A DNA stretch of 64,000 nt, from assembly GCF_003797765.1 (NCBI RefSeq), contig NZ_RKMB01000005.1, forward strand, positions 186,001-250,000. The letters are read 5' to 3'. The notes below the pieces were generated by a model. The model had not been told where the DNA came from and ran no database searches. It saw only the letters and a list, made by a program, of their open reading frames with translations. Below are positions 25,266 through 33,634 of this stretch, piece after piece (position 1 is the stretch's first letter; each line of letters starts with the position of its first letter). Source of the stretch: Ramlibacter sp. WS9 (GTDB lineage Bacteria > Pseudomonadota > Gammaproteobacteria > Burkholderiales > Burkholderiaceae_C). The position numbers and the translations under genes were made by a program.

Positions 25266-26369
25266 TTAATCGAAGACCGGCGACTCGACGCCCAGCACCT
25301 TGTGCAGCTTCGGACTGGTCGTCGTGTACTGCAGGTGAATCTTGCCCTTCTCGGGAAAGATGATGGGCGCGGCGGCGAAGGCGGCCAGGGCGCACTCATG
25401 GAAGCCCGAGAGGATCAGCTTCTTCTTGCCCGGGTAGGTGTTGATGTCGCCCACGGCAAAGATGCCCGGGGTGTTGGTGGCGAACTTCTCCGTGTCCACC
25501 TTCACCTGCTTGCGTTCGATGTCCAGGCCCCATTCGGCGATCGGCCCGAGCTTGGGCGACAGACCGAAGAACACCAGCAGCACATCCAGCGGCACGACGC
25601 GCGTCACGGCGTCCGAGCCCGTGACCTTCACGCCGGTGAGCTTGCCGTCCTTCTCTTCATAGCCGGTGATCTGGCCGACGATGAACTGCATCTCGTACGC
25701 ATCGCACAGCTCCTTCATCTTGGCCACCGAAGCGGGCGCGGCCTTGAAGCCGTCGCGGCGGTGGATCAGGATGACGCTCTCGGCCTTGTTCACGCCTTCA
25801 GCCGCGAAATTCAACGACCAGTCGAGCGCGGAATCGCCGCCACCGACGATGACCAGGTTCTTGCCGGCGAATTCGGCCGGGTTCTTGACGCGGTAGTGGA
25901 GCTGCGTGCCGTCGAACTTGTCCAGGCCATCGACCTTCAGCGTGCGCGGCTGGAAGGCGCCTACGCCGGCGGCGATGAAGATGGTCTTGGTGAGGAAACG
26001 CGTGCCCTTCGACGTCTCGACGTAAAAGCGCCCGTCGTCCTGCCGCTGCACGGTCGTCACTTCCTGGCCGAAGTGGAACGTGGCGCCGAACGGCTGGATC
26101 TGCTTCAGCAGGTTGTCCGTCAACTCCTGGCCGGTGCACACGGGCACGGCGGGAATGTCGTAGATCGGCTTGTCGGGGTACAGCTCCACGCACTGGCCGC
26201 CCGGATAGGCGAGCGAGTCGATCACGTGAGCCTTGATCTCCAGCAGGCCGAGTTCGAACACCTGGAACAGGCCGACCGGCCCAGCGCCGACGATCACCGC
26301 ATCGGTTTCGATGGGGCCGTCGTGGGCGGCTGCGGTCTTGACCACTTCTTGATTGAGTTGCGGTTCCAT
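25266..26369 (-). CDS. Ferredoxin/flavodoxin--NADP+ reductase (thioredoxin-reductase-like type)
   Basis: 367-aa flavoprotein: FAD motif [18 protein letters not shown] near residue 25, [20 protein letters not shown] characteristic of the TrxR-like FNR class, a second dinucleotide fold [13 protein letters not shown] for NADPH, and a C-terminal FAD contact [24 protein letters not shown]. It lacks the CxxC of thioredoxin reductase. It lies 6 bp after the ferredoxin gene at the end of the sulfate-assimilation run, so it probably passes NADPH electrons through that ferredoxin to the sulfite reductase. Confidence 0.88.
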   Translation of the reverse strand: MEPQLNQEVVKTAAAHDGPIETDAVIVGAGPVGLFQVFELGLLEIKAHVIDSLAYPGGQCVELYPDKPIYDIPAVPVCTGQELTDNLLKQIQPFGATFHFGQEVTTVQRQDDGRFYVETSKGTRFLTKTIFIAAGVGAFQPRTLKVDGLDKFDGTQLHYRVKNPAEFAGKNLVIVGGGDSALDWSLNFAAEGVNKAESVILIHRRDGFKAAPASVAKMKELCDAYEMQFIVGQITGYEEKDGKLTGVKVTGSDAVTRVVPLDVLLVFFGLSPKLGPIAEWGLDIERKQVKVDTEKFATNTPGIFAVGDINTYPGKKKLILSGFHECALAAFAAAPIIFPEKGKIHLQYTTTSPKLHKVLGVESPVFD

Positions 26370-26375
26370 CGCCCT

Positions 26376-26705
26376 TTAGCGGACCAGCTCTTTGAGCTTC
26401 TCCGTCTTGTCCTTCCATTCCTCGGCGTCTTCGAGCGCCGGCTTGCGCTTGGTGATGCTCTTCCAGCCGGCCTGCTGAGACAGCTCGACGTTGAGCTTGA
26501 TGAAGTTCATCTGGTCCGGCGGCACATCCTCTTCGGCGTAGATGGCGTTGACCGGGCACTCGGGGATGCAGACCGCGCAGTCGATGCACTCGTCCGGGTC
26601 GATCACCAGCATATTCGGGCCTTCGCGGAAGCAATCGACGGGACAGACGTCCACGCAGTCGGTGTACTTGCAGCGGATACAGGATTCGGTGACGACGTGA
26701 GTCAT
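26376..26705 (-). CDS. fdxA: Ferredoxin, 7Fe-8S type (FdxA)
   Basis: 109 aa. The first cluster region [18 protein letters not shown] has the spacing of a [3Fe-4S]/[4Fe-4S] ferredoxin; the second, [16 protein letters not shown], holds the CxxCxxCxxxCP set. The C-terminal extension ([27 protein letters not shown]) is typical of Azotobacter-type FdxA in betaproteobacteria. 6 bp upstream of the reductase gene and 64 bp after cysN. A paralogue is encoded at 45652-45981. Confidence 0.92.
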   Translation of the reverse strand: MTHVVTESCIRCKYTDCVDVCPVDCFREGPNMLVIDPDECIDCAVCIPECPVNAIYAEEDVPPDQMNFIKLNVELSQQAGWKSITKRKPALEDAEEWKDKTEKLKELVR

Positions 26706-26769
26706 TTTGGAATTGCTTAGCGAAAGAGGGGGAAACCCTGATTTTAGGGCTTCGCGGAAGAAGGCCCTG

Positions 26770-28062
26770 TCACCTGACCAGCACAGCCCCTGAGGTCTTG
26801 TGGCTGGCCGTGTCTACCAGCACCAGAGAACCGAGGATGCGCGAGCGCGCGTACGGCAGTGTGGCCAGCGGTTCCTGCAAGGCCAGGTCGATGTGGCCGA
26901 TGGAGTTGGGCTCCAGTTGCGTCGCGTCGGCCTCGGCCAACGTGTTGACGTCGAGCTTGTGGACGATGCGCTTGACCTTGGCCTTGACCCAGCGATGGCC
27001 ATGCAGCGCCCAATAGACGCGGCCCGCCACCAGCGGTTCATCGTCCATCCAGGCGATGGTTGCCGAGATGTCGCGCGACGGCTCCGCGGCGCCGGGCGCC
27101 AGGAGCCAGTCGCCGCGCGATACGTCGACTTCGCGGTCCAGCACGATGCCGGCGCTGTGGCCGGCGGGCACGTTCTTGGGCTCCCGCACGTGGTTCAGCA
27201 CCTGGGCCACCGTGGCGGTCTGGCCGCTGGGCAGCACCTTGATCTGCTGGCCCGGCTCGATCGAACCGGTGGCGACGCGGCCCCAAAAAACGCGGCGTCC
27301 TTGACTTGTGTCAGAGGAAGACGAAAATTTTTCCACCCACTGGACCGGGAAGGCAAAGGCCTCATCGGTCTCGGCGGCCACTACGTCCAGCTTTTCGAGC
27401 AATTGCAGCAACGACAGGCCCTGATAGCCGCACCAGCCGGGCTGCGCCTCGACCACGTTGTGGCCCTTGAGCGCGGAGATCGGAACGATGGCGCGCGCGG
27501 CGATGCCGGCGGCTTCGGTGAACGCCTGCAGCGCGCCGCTGATGTTATTGAAGGCGACCGTCGGATCTTCCACGGCGTCGAGCTTGTTCACCGCGAACAC
27601 GATGGACGGCACGCGCAGCAGGTTCACCAGCAGGGAATGGCGGCGCGTTTGCGGCAGCAGTTCCATCTTCGGGTCTTGCCATTGCAGCTTGGTCGCGTCG
27701 ACCAGCACGACGGCGGCGTCGGCACTCGAAGCGGCCGTGACCATGTTGCGGGTGTATTGCTCATGCCCCGGCGCGTCGCCGATGATGAATTTGCGCGTCG
27801 GCGTGGCGAAGTAGCGGTAGGCGACGTCGATGGTGATGCCTTGCTCGCGCTCGGCGGACAGGCCGTCGGTGAGTAGCGCCAGGTCGGTCTCGCCGGAGCG
27901 TTGAACACCGGCCAGCTGGTCTTGCAGCACGGCCTTGCTGTCCACCAGCAGACGTCCGATCAACGTGCTCTTGCCGTCGTCCACCGACCCGCAGGTGATG
28001 AACTTCAGCGCGGAGACGTGGTCGTGCAATGTTGCCGTATCAGGAGTTGAAAGCGCACTCAT
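26770..28062 (-). CDS. cysN: Sulfate adenylyltransferase subunit 1 (GTPase)
   Basis: 430 aa. With CysD it makes adenylyl-sulfate from sulfate and ATP, driven by GTP hydrolysis. EF-Tu-like G domain: G1 [26 protein letters not shown]3 [12 protein letters not shown]4 NKLD; two beta-barrel domains follow. Only the GTPase is present: there is no C-terminal CysC kinase fusion. The start at 28062 overlaps the cysD stop by one base (TGATG). The long upstream open frame lies across cysD and is rejected. Confidence 0.95.
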   Translation of the reverse strand: MSALSTPDTATLHDHVSALKFITCGSVDDGKSTLIGRLLVDSKAVLQDQLAGVQRSGETDLALLTDGLSAEREQGITIDVAYRYFATPTRKFIIGDAPGHEQYTRNMVTAASSADAAVVLVDATKLQWQDPKMELLPQTRRHSLLVNLLRVPSIVFAVNKLDAVEDPTVAFNNISGALQAFTEAAGIAARAIVPISALKGHNVVEAQPGWCGYQGLSLLQLLEKLDVVAAETDEAFAFPVQWVEKFSSSSDTSQGRRVFWGRVATGSIEPGQQIKVLPSGQTATVAQVLNHVREPKNVPAGHSAGIVLDREVDVSRGDWLLAPGAAEPSRDISATIAWMDDEPLVAGRVYWALHGHRWVKAKVKRIVHKLDVNTLAEADATQLEPNSIGHIDLALQEPLATLPYARSRILGSLVLVDTASHKTSGAVLVR

Positions 28063-28994
28063 CAGAAATACCCGTCCTTCTTGCGCTTCTCCATGGAAGC
28101 GTCGGATGTCTTGTCGTCCATGCGGGTGGCGCCGCGTTCGCTGACTTCGACCGTCAGCGTCTCGACCACCACTTCGGCGGCGTTGGCCGCCGGGCTGTCC
28201 ACCGGGCAGGTGCAGGTGATGTCGCCCACGGTGCGGAAGCGCACGGTGCGGGTCACGACTTCTTCGCCTTCGCGCGGCGGGGTAAGTTCCGTCACCGGCA
28301 CCAGCAGGCCCTTGCGTTCGATCACCTGACGCTGGTGCGCGTAGTAGATGGAGGGCAGGGCGATGTTCTCGCGCTCGATGTACTGCCACACGTCCAGCTC
28401 GGTCCAGTTGGAGATGGGGAACACGCGGAAGTGCTCGCCGGGCGCCAGGCGCGTGTTGAACAGCGTCCACAGTTCCGGGCGCTGCGCCTTGGGCTGCCAT
28501 TGGCCGAAGCTGTCGCGATGCGAGAAGATGCGCTCCTTGGCGCGGGCCTTCTCTTCGTCGCGGCGCGCGCCGCCGATCAGCGCGTCGAAGCGGAACTCTT
28601 CGATGGCTTCCAGCAGCGTCACAGACTGGTGCACGTTGCGCGACTCGCCCGGGTGGGCCAGGCGCACCGTGCCGCGCTTCATCGAATCCTCGACGTTGCG
28701 CACGATCAGCTCGGCGCCCAGCTCCTTGGCGCGAAAGTCGCGGAAGTCGGTCACTTCCGGGAAGTTGTGGCCCGTGTCGATCATCAGCAGCGGATACGGG
28801 ATCCGGCCTGCGCCGAAAGCTTTTTCTGCGCACTTGAGCAGGACGAGCGAGTCCTTGCCGCCGGAGAACAGCAGCGTCGGGCGCTCGAAAGTGGCGGCGA
28901 CTTCGCGCAGGATGAAGATGGTCTCTTCTTCCAGGGCGTCAAGGTGCTTGTTGCTCAGCTTGCCGAGCAATTGGGGTTCGGTACGGGCGTTCAT
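28062..28994 (-). CDS. cysD: Sulfate adenylyltransferase subunit 2
   Basis: 310 aa, the catalytic ATP-sulfurylase subunit. PP-loop motif LLFSGGKDSLVLLKCAEKAF near residue 45, then DTGHNFPEVTDFRD, the LIGGARRDEEKARAKERIFSHRD block, FPISNWTELDVWQYIERENI and RTVRFRTVGDITCTCPVDSPA. Follows cysH by 3 bp and overlaps cysN. Confidence 0.96.
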   Translation of the reverse strand: MNARTEPQLLGKLSNKHLDALEEETIFILREVAATFERPTLLFSGGKDSLVLLKCAEKAFGAGRIPYPLLMIDTGHNFPEVTDFRDFRAKELGAELIVRNVEDSMKRGTVRLAHPGESRNVHQSVTLLEAIEEFRFDALIGGARRDEEKARAKERIFSHRDSFGQWQPKAQRPELWTLFNTRLAPGEHFRVFPISNWTELDVWQYIERENIALPSIYYAHQRQVIERKGLLVPVTELTPPREGEEVVTRTVRFRTVGDITCTCPVDSPAANAAEVVVETLTVEVSERGATRMDDKTSDASMEKRKKDGYF

Positions 28995-28997
28995 AGG

Positions 28998-29636
28998 TCA
29001 GTGCTCGATGTGCAATCCGCATTCGCGGTTGTCTTCAGCCTTGGTCGGGTCGAAGTAGTCGAAGTTGTTCGGCAGCCCATGTGCCTGGCAGTAGGCATGG
29101 AGATCCCTGGACGTCCAGTGGAGCAGCGGGGCGACCTTGATCAGGCCATCCGGATTGATGGACACGGGTTCCATCTGTGCCCGAACGGCGGTGTCCGTGG
29201 CGCGCAGCGCGGTGAACCAGACCTGCGGCGCCGTTTCCCGGAGGGCGCGCGCGAACGGCTCCAGCTTGACCTCTATCGTGAAGGCCTCGTGGCGCGGATC
29301 GTCGAGCGTCGGCATCGCGCCTTCGAGCGCTTCCCGGTGCGCGCGGGATCGCAGAGGCAGGTAGGTACGCAGGTTCAGCGACAGCTGCCGCGTCACCTCG
29401 TCCGCGAAGCGGTAGGTGGCCTCGGTGTTGTAGCCGTTGTCCATCCAGACCACAGGCACGTCAGGCTTCACCTGCGTGACCATGTGAAGGATGACGGCTT
29501 CGAACGGCCGGAAGTTCGTGGTGACGATCGCGGACTTGCCCAGGCCCAGGGCCCAAGCCACCAAGCCTTGTGCGTCGCGGCCGAGCTCGGCGTTGACTTT
29601 GGCGAGATCGATGTTCATGTCGAGGCTTTCAAGCAT
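28998..29636 (-). CDS. cysH: Phosphoadenylyl/adenylyl-sulfate reductase
   Basis: 212 aa. PP-loop-like adenine nucleotide fold (KSAIVTTNFRPFEAVILHMV, VVWMDNGYNTEATYRFADEV), VWFTALRATDTAVRA and the terminal catalytic motif ECGLH. The two Cys pairs that hold the [4Fe-4S] cluster in APS-specific reductases are absent: the only Cys residues are in DLHAYCQ and ECGLH, so it looks like the cluster-free, PAPS-type enzyme although no cysC is nearby. The start at 29636 overlaps the end of the DUF934 gene by 8 bp; ATG 29618 (MNIDLAK) is an alternative. Confidence 0.9.
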   Translation of the reverse strand: MLESLDMNIDLAKVNAELGRDAQGLVAWALGLGKSAIVTTNFRPFEAVILHMVTQVKPDVPVVWMDNGYNTEATYRFADEVTRQLSLNLRTYLPLRSRAHREALEGAMPTLDDPRHEAFTIEVKLEPFARALRETAPQVWFTALRATDTAVRAQMEPVSINPDGLIKVAPLLHWTSRDLHAYCQAHGLPNNFDYFDPTKAEDNRECGLHIEH

Positions 29637-30012
29637 GGGCGAACCTCGGTGCGGTTTTCACGGCATCGCCTTGGTAGAACGCCGCGTAGCGCTCGAACTG
29701 GCGCTTGGCGTCGTTCATGTCCTGGTCCTCGCGCAGCACGGCGCTGGAAAAGCCCGTGCGTTCCAGCTGCACGAGCTGGTCAATCAACACCTCGCCTGTT
29801 GCGCGAATGTCGCCGGCAAAGCCCAAGCGGCGGCGCAGCAGGAAGGCCTGGCTGAAGGCACGGCCGTCAGCGAATTTCGGGAAGTTCAGTTCGATGCGCT
29901 CAACACCGTCCAGGGACAGCTCGCGCGGATCCGAGTCGTTGGCCAGCTGCAGGACCTTCGAGTCCACGGACACCAGCACTTGTTCGGCCGGGGAGATCAG
30001 GTTCAGTTTCAT
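29629..30012 (-). CDS. DUF934 protein of the sulfite-reduction operon
   Basis: 127 aa. Matches the COG3749/DUF934 family seen beside cysI in proteobacteria: VERIELNFPKFADGRAFSQAFLLRRRLGFAGDIRATGEVLIDQLVQLERTGFSSAVLREDQD. It has no obvious cofactor site. It is thought to assist assimilatory sulfite reduction, mainly because it is always found there. 11 bp after cysI, 8 bp overlap with cysH. Confidence 0.85.
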   Translation of the reverse strand: MKLNLISPAEQVLVSVDSKVLQLANDSDPRELSLDGVERIELNFPKFADGRAFSQAFLLRRRLGFAGDIRATGEVLIDQLVQLERTGFSSAVLREDQDMNDAKRQFERYAAFYQGDAVKTAPRFAHA

Positions 30013-30023
30013 GGTTGTCAATT

Positions 30024-31853
30024 TCAAGCTGCCTGCTTTTCGGCGAAACGCGCGCTGTTGGCTGCGGCCTTGAACGGCTCGATGCCGACACGGCGCAGCG
30101 TGTCGATGAAGGTCTCGGCCTTGTCGCCGGTGGTCTGGCGCTGCTGGCGATACGTGTCCAGCACGGCTTCGATCACTTCCGGCACTTCGGCCGCGGAGAA
30201 CGACGGGCCGACCACCTTGCCGGGCGTGGGCGCGCCGGACAGGAGCGAACCGTCCGAACCGCCGAGCGTGACCTGGTACCACTCCTTGCCGTCCTTGTCG
30301 ACGCCCAGGATGCCGATGTGGCCGCTGTGGTGATGGCCGCAGGAGTTGATGCAACCGCTGATGTGCAGGTCGATCTCACCGATGTCGTGCAGCTCGTCCA
30401 GATCCTGGTAGCGCTGCGTGATCGCTTCGGCGATCGGCAGCGAGCGCGCATTGGCCAGGTCGCAGAAATCGCCGCCGGGGCAGGCGATCATGTCCGTCAG
30501 CAGGCGGATGTTGGCTTTGGCTAGGCCGGCTTTGCGGGCGGCGTGCCACAGCTCGGGCAGGTCGTCCTGGTGGACCCAGGGCAAAAGCAGATTCTGGTCG
30601 TGCGTGACACGGGATTCACCGGCCGAGAAGCGCTCGGCCAATTCGGCCGCGACGTCCAGTTGGGCGCCGGTCGCGTCGCCGGGGGCCTGGCCCAGGCGCT
30701 TGAACGACAGCGTCACGGCGCGCAGTTCCGGGTTCTTGTGTTCGGCCACGTTCTGCTGCAGCCAGCGGTCGTATTCCGGATCGGCCTCGGCGCCCGCACG
30801 CATGATGTCGTGCACCTTGGCTTCGGCGCCCTTGCGATCGCGCTTGAGTGCGGGCGGTACGAAGGAAGCCGCCACCCGGTCCAGCTCGGCCTGCGTGATC
30901 GTGTGCGGCGCGCCGTCCACTTCCACGATTTGCTTGTACTCGGCTTCCACCTCGTCGATGTAGCGCTGGCCTTCGGCCTTCACCAGGATCTTGATGCGCG
31001 CCTTGTACATGTTGTCGCGGCGGCCCCAGCGGTTGTACACGCGCACGACGGCTTCGAGGTAGTTGAGGATTTCGGCCCAGGGCAGGAACTCGCGGATCAC
31101 CGTGGCGATGACCGGCGTGCGGCCCATACCGCCGCCGACCAGCACGCGGAAGCCCAGCTCGCCCGCTTCGTTCTTGACCAGGTGCAGGCCGACGTCATGC
31201 CAGAAGGTCGCGGCGCGGTCTTCGGCGGCGCCGGTGACGGCGATCTTGAACTTGCGCGGCAGGAAGGCGAACTCGGGATGCAGCGTGCTCCACTGGCGCA
31301 TGATTTCGCAGTAAGGGCGCGGATCGGCGATCTCGTCCACCGCGATGCCGGCGCGCTCGTCGCTGGTGATGTTGCGGATGCAGTTGCCGCTGGTCTGGAT
31401 GCCGTGCATGTTGACGCTGGCCAGCAGGTCCATCACATCGGCGCTCTTGACGAGGGGAATCCAGTTGAACTGGACGTTCTGGCGCGTGGTGAAGTGGCCG
31501 TAGCCCACCTTCAGTTGCGAGCGCACCGAGCCGCCGCCGTAGCTGGGGGGCAGGGCGACCGGCCCGAGCGTGTCCTGCTTTTCCTGGGCGTGCTGGAGGA
31601 GTTCGGCGGTGGGCTGGTCGTACTCGCGCGCGATGGTGGCCAACGCGCGCAGCTGCACGCTGGAGAGCTCACCATAGGGCACGGCGATGCGCAGCATCGG
31701 GGCATAACGCTGGATGTACCAGCCGTTCTGCAGGCGCAGCGGCTTGAACTCGTCGCCGCTCAGCTTGCCGGCCAGGTGGCGTTCCAGCTGGTCGCGGTAC
31801 TGCGCGGCGCGGTTGTGGACGAACTGTTTGTCGAAATCGGTGTACTGGTACAT
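30024..31853 (-). CDS. cysI: Sulfite reductase hemoprotein (nitrite/sulfite reductase family)
   Basis: 609 aa. Two nitrite/sulfite-reductase half-domain repeats. The siroheme-[4Fe-4S] ligands appear as CPGGDFCDLANARS followed by SGCINSCGHHHSGHIG; the substrate and siroheme contacts include TTRQNVQFNWI and SGNCIRNITSDERAG. No CysJ flavoprotein is encoded in the operon, so electrons probably come from the ferredoxin and reductase at its end. ATG 31853; 20 bp after the TauE gene. Confidence 0.93.
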   Translation of the reverse strand: MYQYTDFDKQFVHNRAAQYRDQLERHLAGKLSGDEFKPLRLQNGWYIQRYAPMLRIAVPYGELSSVQLRALATIAREYDQPTAELLQHAQEKQDTLGPVALPPSYGGGSVRSQLKVGYGHFTTRQNVQFNWIPLVKSADVMDLLASVNMHGIQTSGNCIRNITSDERAGIAVDEIADPRPYCEIMRQWSTLHPEFAFLPRKFKIAVTGAAEDRAATFWHDVGLHLVKNEAGELGFRVLVGGGMGRTPVIATVIREFLPWAEILNYLEAVVRVYNRWGRRDNMYKARIKILVKAEGQRYIDEVEAEYKQIVEVDGAPHTITQAELDRVAASFVPPALKRDRKGAEAKVHDIMRAGAEADPEYDRWLQQNVAEHKNPELRAVTLSFKRLGQAPGDATGAQLDVAAELAERFSAGESRVTHDQNLLLPWVHQDDLPELWHAARKAGLAKANIRLLTDMIACPGGDFCDLANARSLPIAEAITQRYQDLDELHDIGEIDLHISGCINSCGHHHSGHIGILGVDKDGKEWYQVTLGGSDGSLLSGAPTPGKVVGPSFSAAEVPEVIEAVLDTYRQQRQTTGDKAETFIDTLRRVGIEPFKAAANSARFAEKQAA

Positions 31854-31873
31854 GTTCTAGTTCTCTCTCTTCT

Positions 31874-32665
31874 TCAGATCGAAATCAGGCGGGCGCCGGC
31901 ATAGGCCAGCAACAGCGACAGCAGGGAGCGGATCACCCGGTCCGGGGCATGGCGCACCAGGCGCGAACCGAGCCAGATGCCCGGCAGGGAGCCGATCAGC
32001 AGCGTGCCCAGCAGCGGCCAATTGACCGAACCGATGGACGCGTGGCCCAGGCCGGCGACCAGCGTCAGCGGCACGGCATAGGCAATGTCGGCCGCGATGA
32101 TGCGCGGCAAGGGCAGCGCCGGATACAGCAGCATCAACACGGTGACGCCGATCGCACCGGCGCCCACCGAGGTCAGCGAGACCAGTGTGCCGATGGCAGC
32201 ACCGAACAACACCGGCTGCACCCAGTGGCGTGGGCGGATGGCCTGCGCGATCTGCTCGGCGTCGATTTCGCGCGGGATGCTCTTGCCTTTGATTGCCTTG
32301 TAGAGTGTCGCGGCTGCTGTTAGCAGCAGTGCGGCGCCCAGCGTGGTGGTCATGACGGACTGCACAGCCGGGTTGGCCGGCCCCAGGCGGTGCAGGACGA
32401 AAATGGTGACGAGCGCCGCCGGAATGCTGCCGGCGGACAGCAGCGCTACCACGGGCCAGTCGATATGGCGCGAGCGTGCCAGGCCGACCGCGCCGCCGAA
32501 TTTGGTCGCGGCAGCGAACAGCAGGTCGGTGCCGATGGCGAGGTACGGCTTGATGCCAAACCCGAAGATCAGGATGGGCGTCATCAGGGAACCGCCGCCG
32601 ACCCCCGTGAGGCCGACGACCAGGCCTACGAAGAATCCGGCGAAGACAAAGGCGAAGTCGTGCAT
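31874..32665 (-). CDS. TauE/SafE-family sulfite/sulfonate exporter-like permease
   Basis: 263 aa with about eight hydrophobic segments in two halves. N-terminal FAGFFVGLVVGLTGVGGGSLMTPILIFGFGIKPYLAIGTDLLFA is the family signature (G-V-G-G-G-S and the GTDL block), repeated more weakly in the second half (LVSLTSVGAGAIGVTVLMLLYPALPLPRIIAADIAYAVPLT). Members move sulfite, sulfoacetate or related anions across the inner membrane. As first gene of the cys operon it may balance sulfite or take part in sulfate uptake; direction unknown. Confidence 0.85.
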   Translation of the reverse strand: MHDFAFVFAGFFVGLVVGLTGVGGGSLMTPILIFGFGIKPYLAIGTDLLFAAATKFGGAVGLARSRHIDWPVVALLSAGSIPAALVTIFVLHRLGPANPAVQSVMTTTLGAALLLTAAATLYKAIKGKSIPREIDAEQIAQAIRPRHWVQPVLFGAAIGTLVSLTSVGAGAIGVTVLMLLYPALPLPRIIAADIAYAVPLTLVAGLGHASIGSVNWPLLGTLLIGSLPGIWLGSRLVRHAPDRVIRSLLSLLLAYAGARLISI

Positions 32666-32699
32666 GGGCGCGACTCTAAGAGACAGCCTTATGGGAACA

Positions 32700-32741
32700 A
32701 ACTATTTTTTAGTTCGCGCGATATGCGGATAAGCTTATGCG
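32700..32741. promoter_or_regulatory. Control region of the cys operon with shared 17-bp motif
   Basis: GCGGATAAGCTTATGCG (32725-32741) is almost identical to a 17-mer at 38976-38992 before the sulfate-binding protein gene (15 of 17), and is itself nearly palindromic around AAGCTT. Next to it lies a dyad AACTA-N5-TAGTT (32700-32714). Both sit 35-76 bp upstream of the first gene of the cys operon. A LysR-type CysB site is the natural guess. Confidence 0.6.
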
Positions 32742-32795
32742 CCAGTGCTGGTGCGGCTTTTCGGGGGGATAAAAGCAAATTCCGGATAAGGGGGT

Positions 32796-32825
32796 TTGGG
32801 CCCGTGGGCGGCAGCCCGCCATAAT
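32796..32825 (+). promoter_or_regulatory. Candidate sigma70 promoter of the receiver-domain gene
   Basis: TTGGGC (32796-32801) and CATAAT (32820-32825) with an 18-bp spacer, 35 bp before the ATG at 32861. The spacer holds a small GGCGG/CCGCC hairpin. Confidence 0.4.
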
Positions 32826-32860
32826 GCGGTGCGTCCTGCCAGCTCATCTTGAAAAGCCAA

Positions 32861-33604
32861 ATGGCCCAGAGGGTTTTCGTCAAAGTCATCGGGTTCACCG
32901 ACGTGGAACGCCACGCGCTGAATACCGTGTTCCGGCTGTCGGAGCAGCGCGAAACCATCTATTCGCTGTGGTTGGCCGACAACCCCGAACCGCCCCAACT
33001 GGCGTTGATCGACGGCCAAAGCTTCGAGGCCCACGTCGAACTCGAAACGCCCAGGAACCACAAGCTCAAGCTGATCTGGGTCGGCGCGGTGGCGCCCGCC
33101 GAGGCGTGGCGCACCTTTCACCGGCCCATCTCCTGGCCCGAAGTCGTCAACGCCATGGACCAGCTCTTCGCGCCGTCCGACCCGCTGGACTTCGACCTCG
33201 GCCGCGACAGCGGGATGGCGGACACGTTGCCGCCCGACCTGCCGCCCGTCAAGCGCGCGCTGATCGCCAGCGCCGACCGTGACGTTCGCCTGTACATGCG
33301 CGCCCGGCTGTCGCTGGCCGACCTGACGCAGGCCGACGAAGCCGAAACAGGCGCGCAGGCGTTGGAGCTGACGCGCGCGCATGCGTACGCCGTGGCGCTG
33401 GTTGACCTGTCGCTCCCCGACGTGGACGGCTGGGCTTTCGTGAAAGAACTCGGCGAGGCCAAGCCCGGTATCGAGCACCTTATTCTGACCAAGGCGCAAC
33501 CCTCATTTCCGGAGCAGATCCGCGCGTGGCTGCGCGGGGCCAAGGGGTTGTTCGGCACGCGGCCGGATCCGGGGAAGCTGCAGGCTCTGCTAGAGCGGGT
33601 TTAA
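32861..33604 (+). CDS. Response-regulator receiver-domain protein of unknown output
   Basis: 247 aa. The second half (about residues 128-247) is a CheY-like receiver: VKRALIASADRDVRLYMRARLSLADL, then a phosphoacceptor-like Asp in VALVDLSLPDVDGWAFVKEL and a Lys-containing LILTKAQPS. The first half (MAQRVFVKVIGFTDVERHALNTVFRLS, later WRTFHRPISWPEVVNAMDQLF) also has an alternating pattern and may be a degenerate receiver. No DNA-binding or enzymatic output domain and no adjacent kinase. ATG 32861 follows an in-frame TTG at 32849. Confidence 0.7.
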   Translation: MAQRVFVKVIGFTDVERHALNTVFRLSEQRETIYSLWLADNPEPPQLALIDGQSFEAHVELETPRNHKLKLIWVGAVAPAEAWRTFHRPISWPEVVNAMDQLFAPSDPLDFDLGRDSGMADTLPPDLPPVKRALIASADRDVRLYMRARLSLADLTQADEAETGAQALELTRAHAYAVALVDLSLPDVDGWAFVKELGEAKPGIEHLILTKAQPSFPEQIRAWLRGAKGLFGTRPDPGKLQALLERV

Positions 33605-33634
33605 CGCCCCACGCATCGACTGTGCGGGGCTGGC

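Noticed and set aside
26706-26769. Terminator between cysN and fdxA
   Set aside because: A bulged AGGGC/GCCCT hairpin exists but lacks a U-run in the transcribed direction, so operon continuity is kept.
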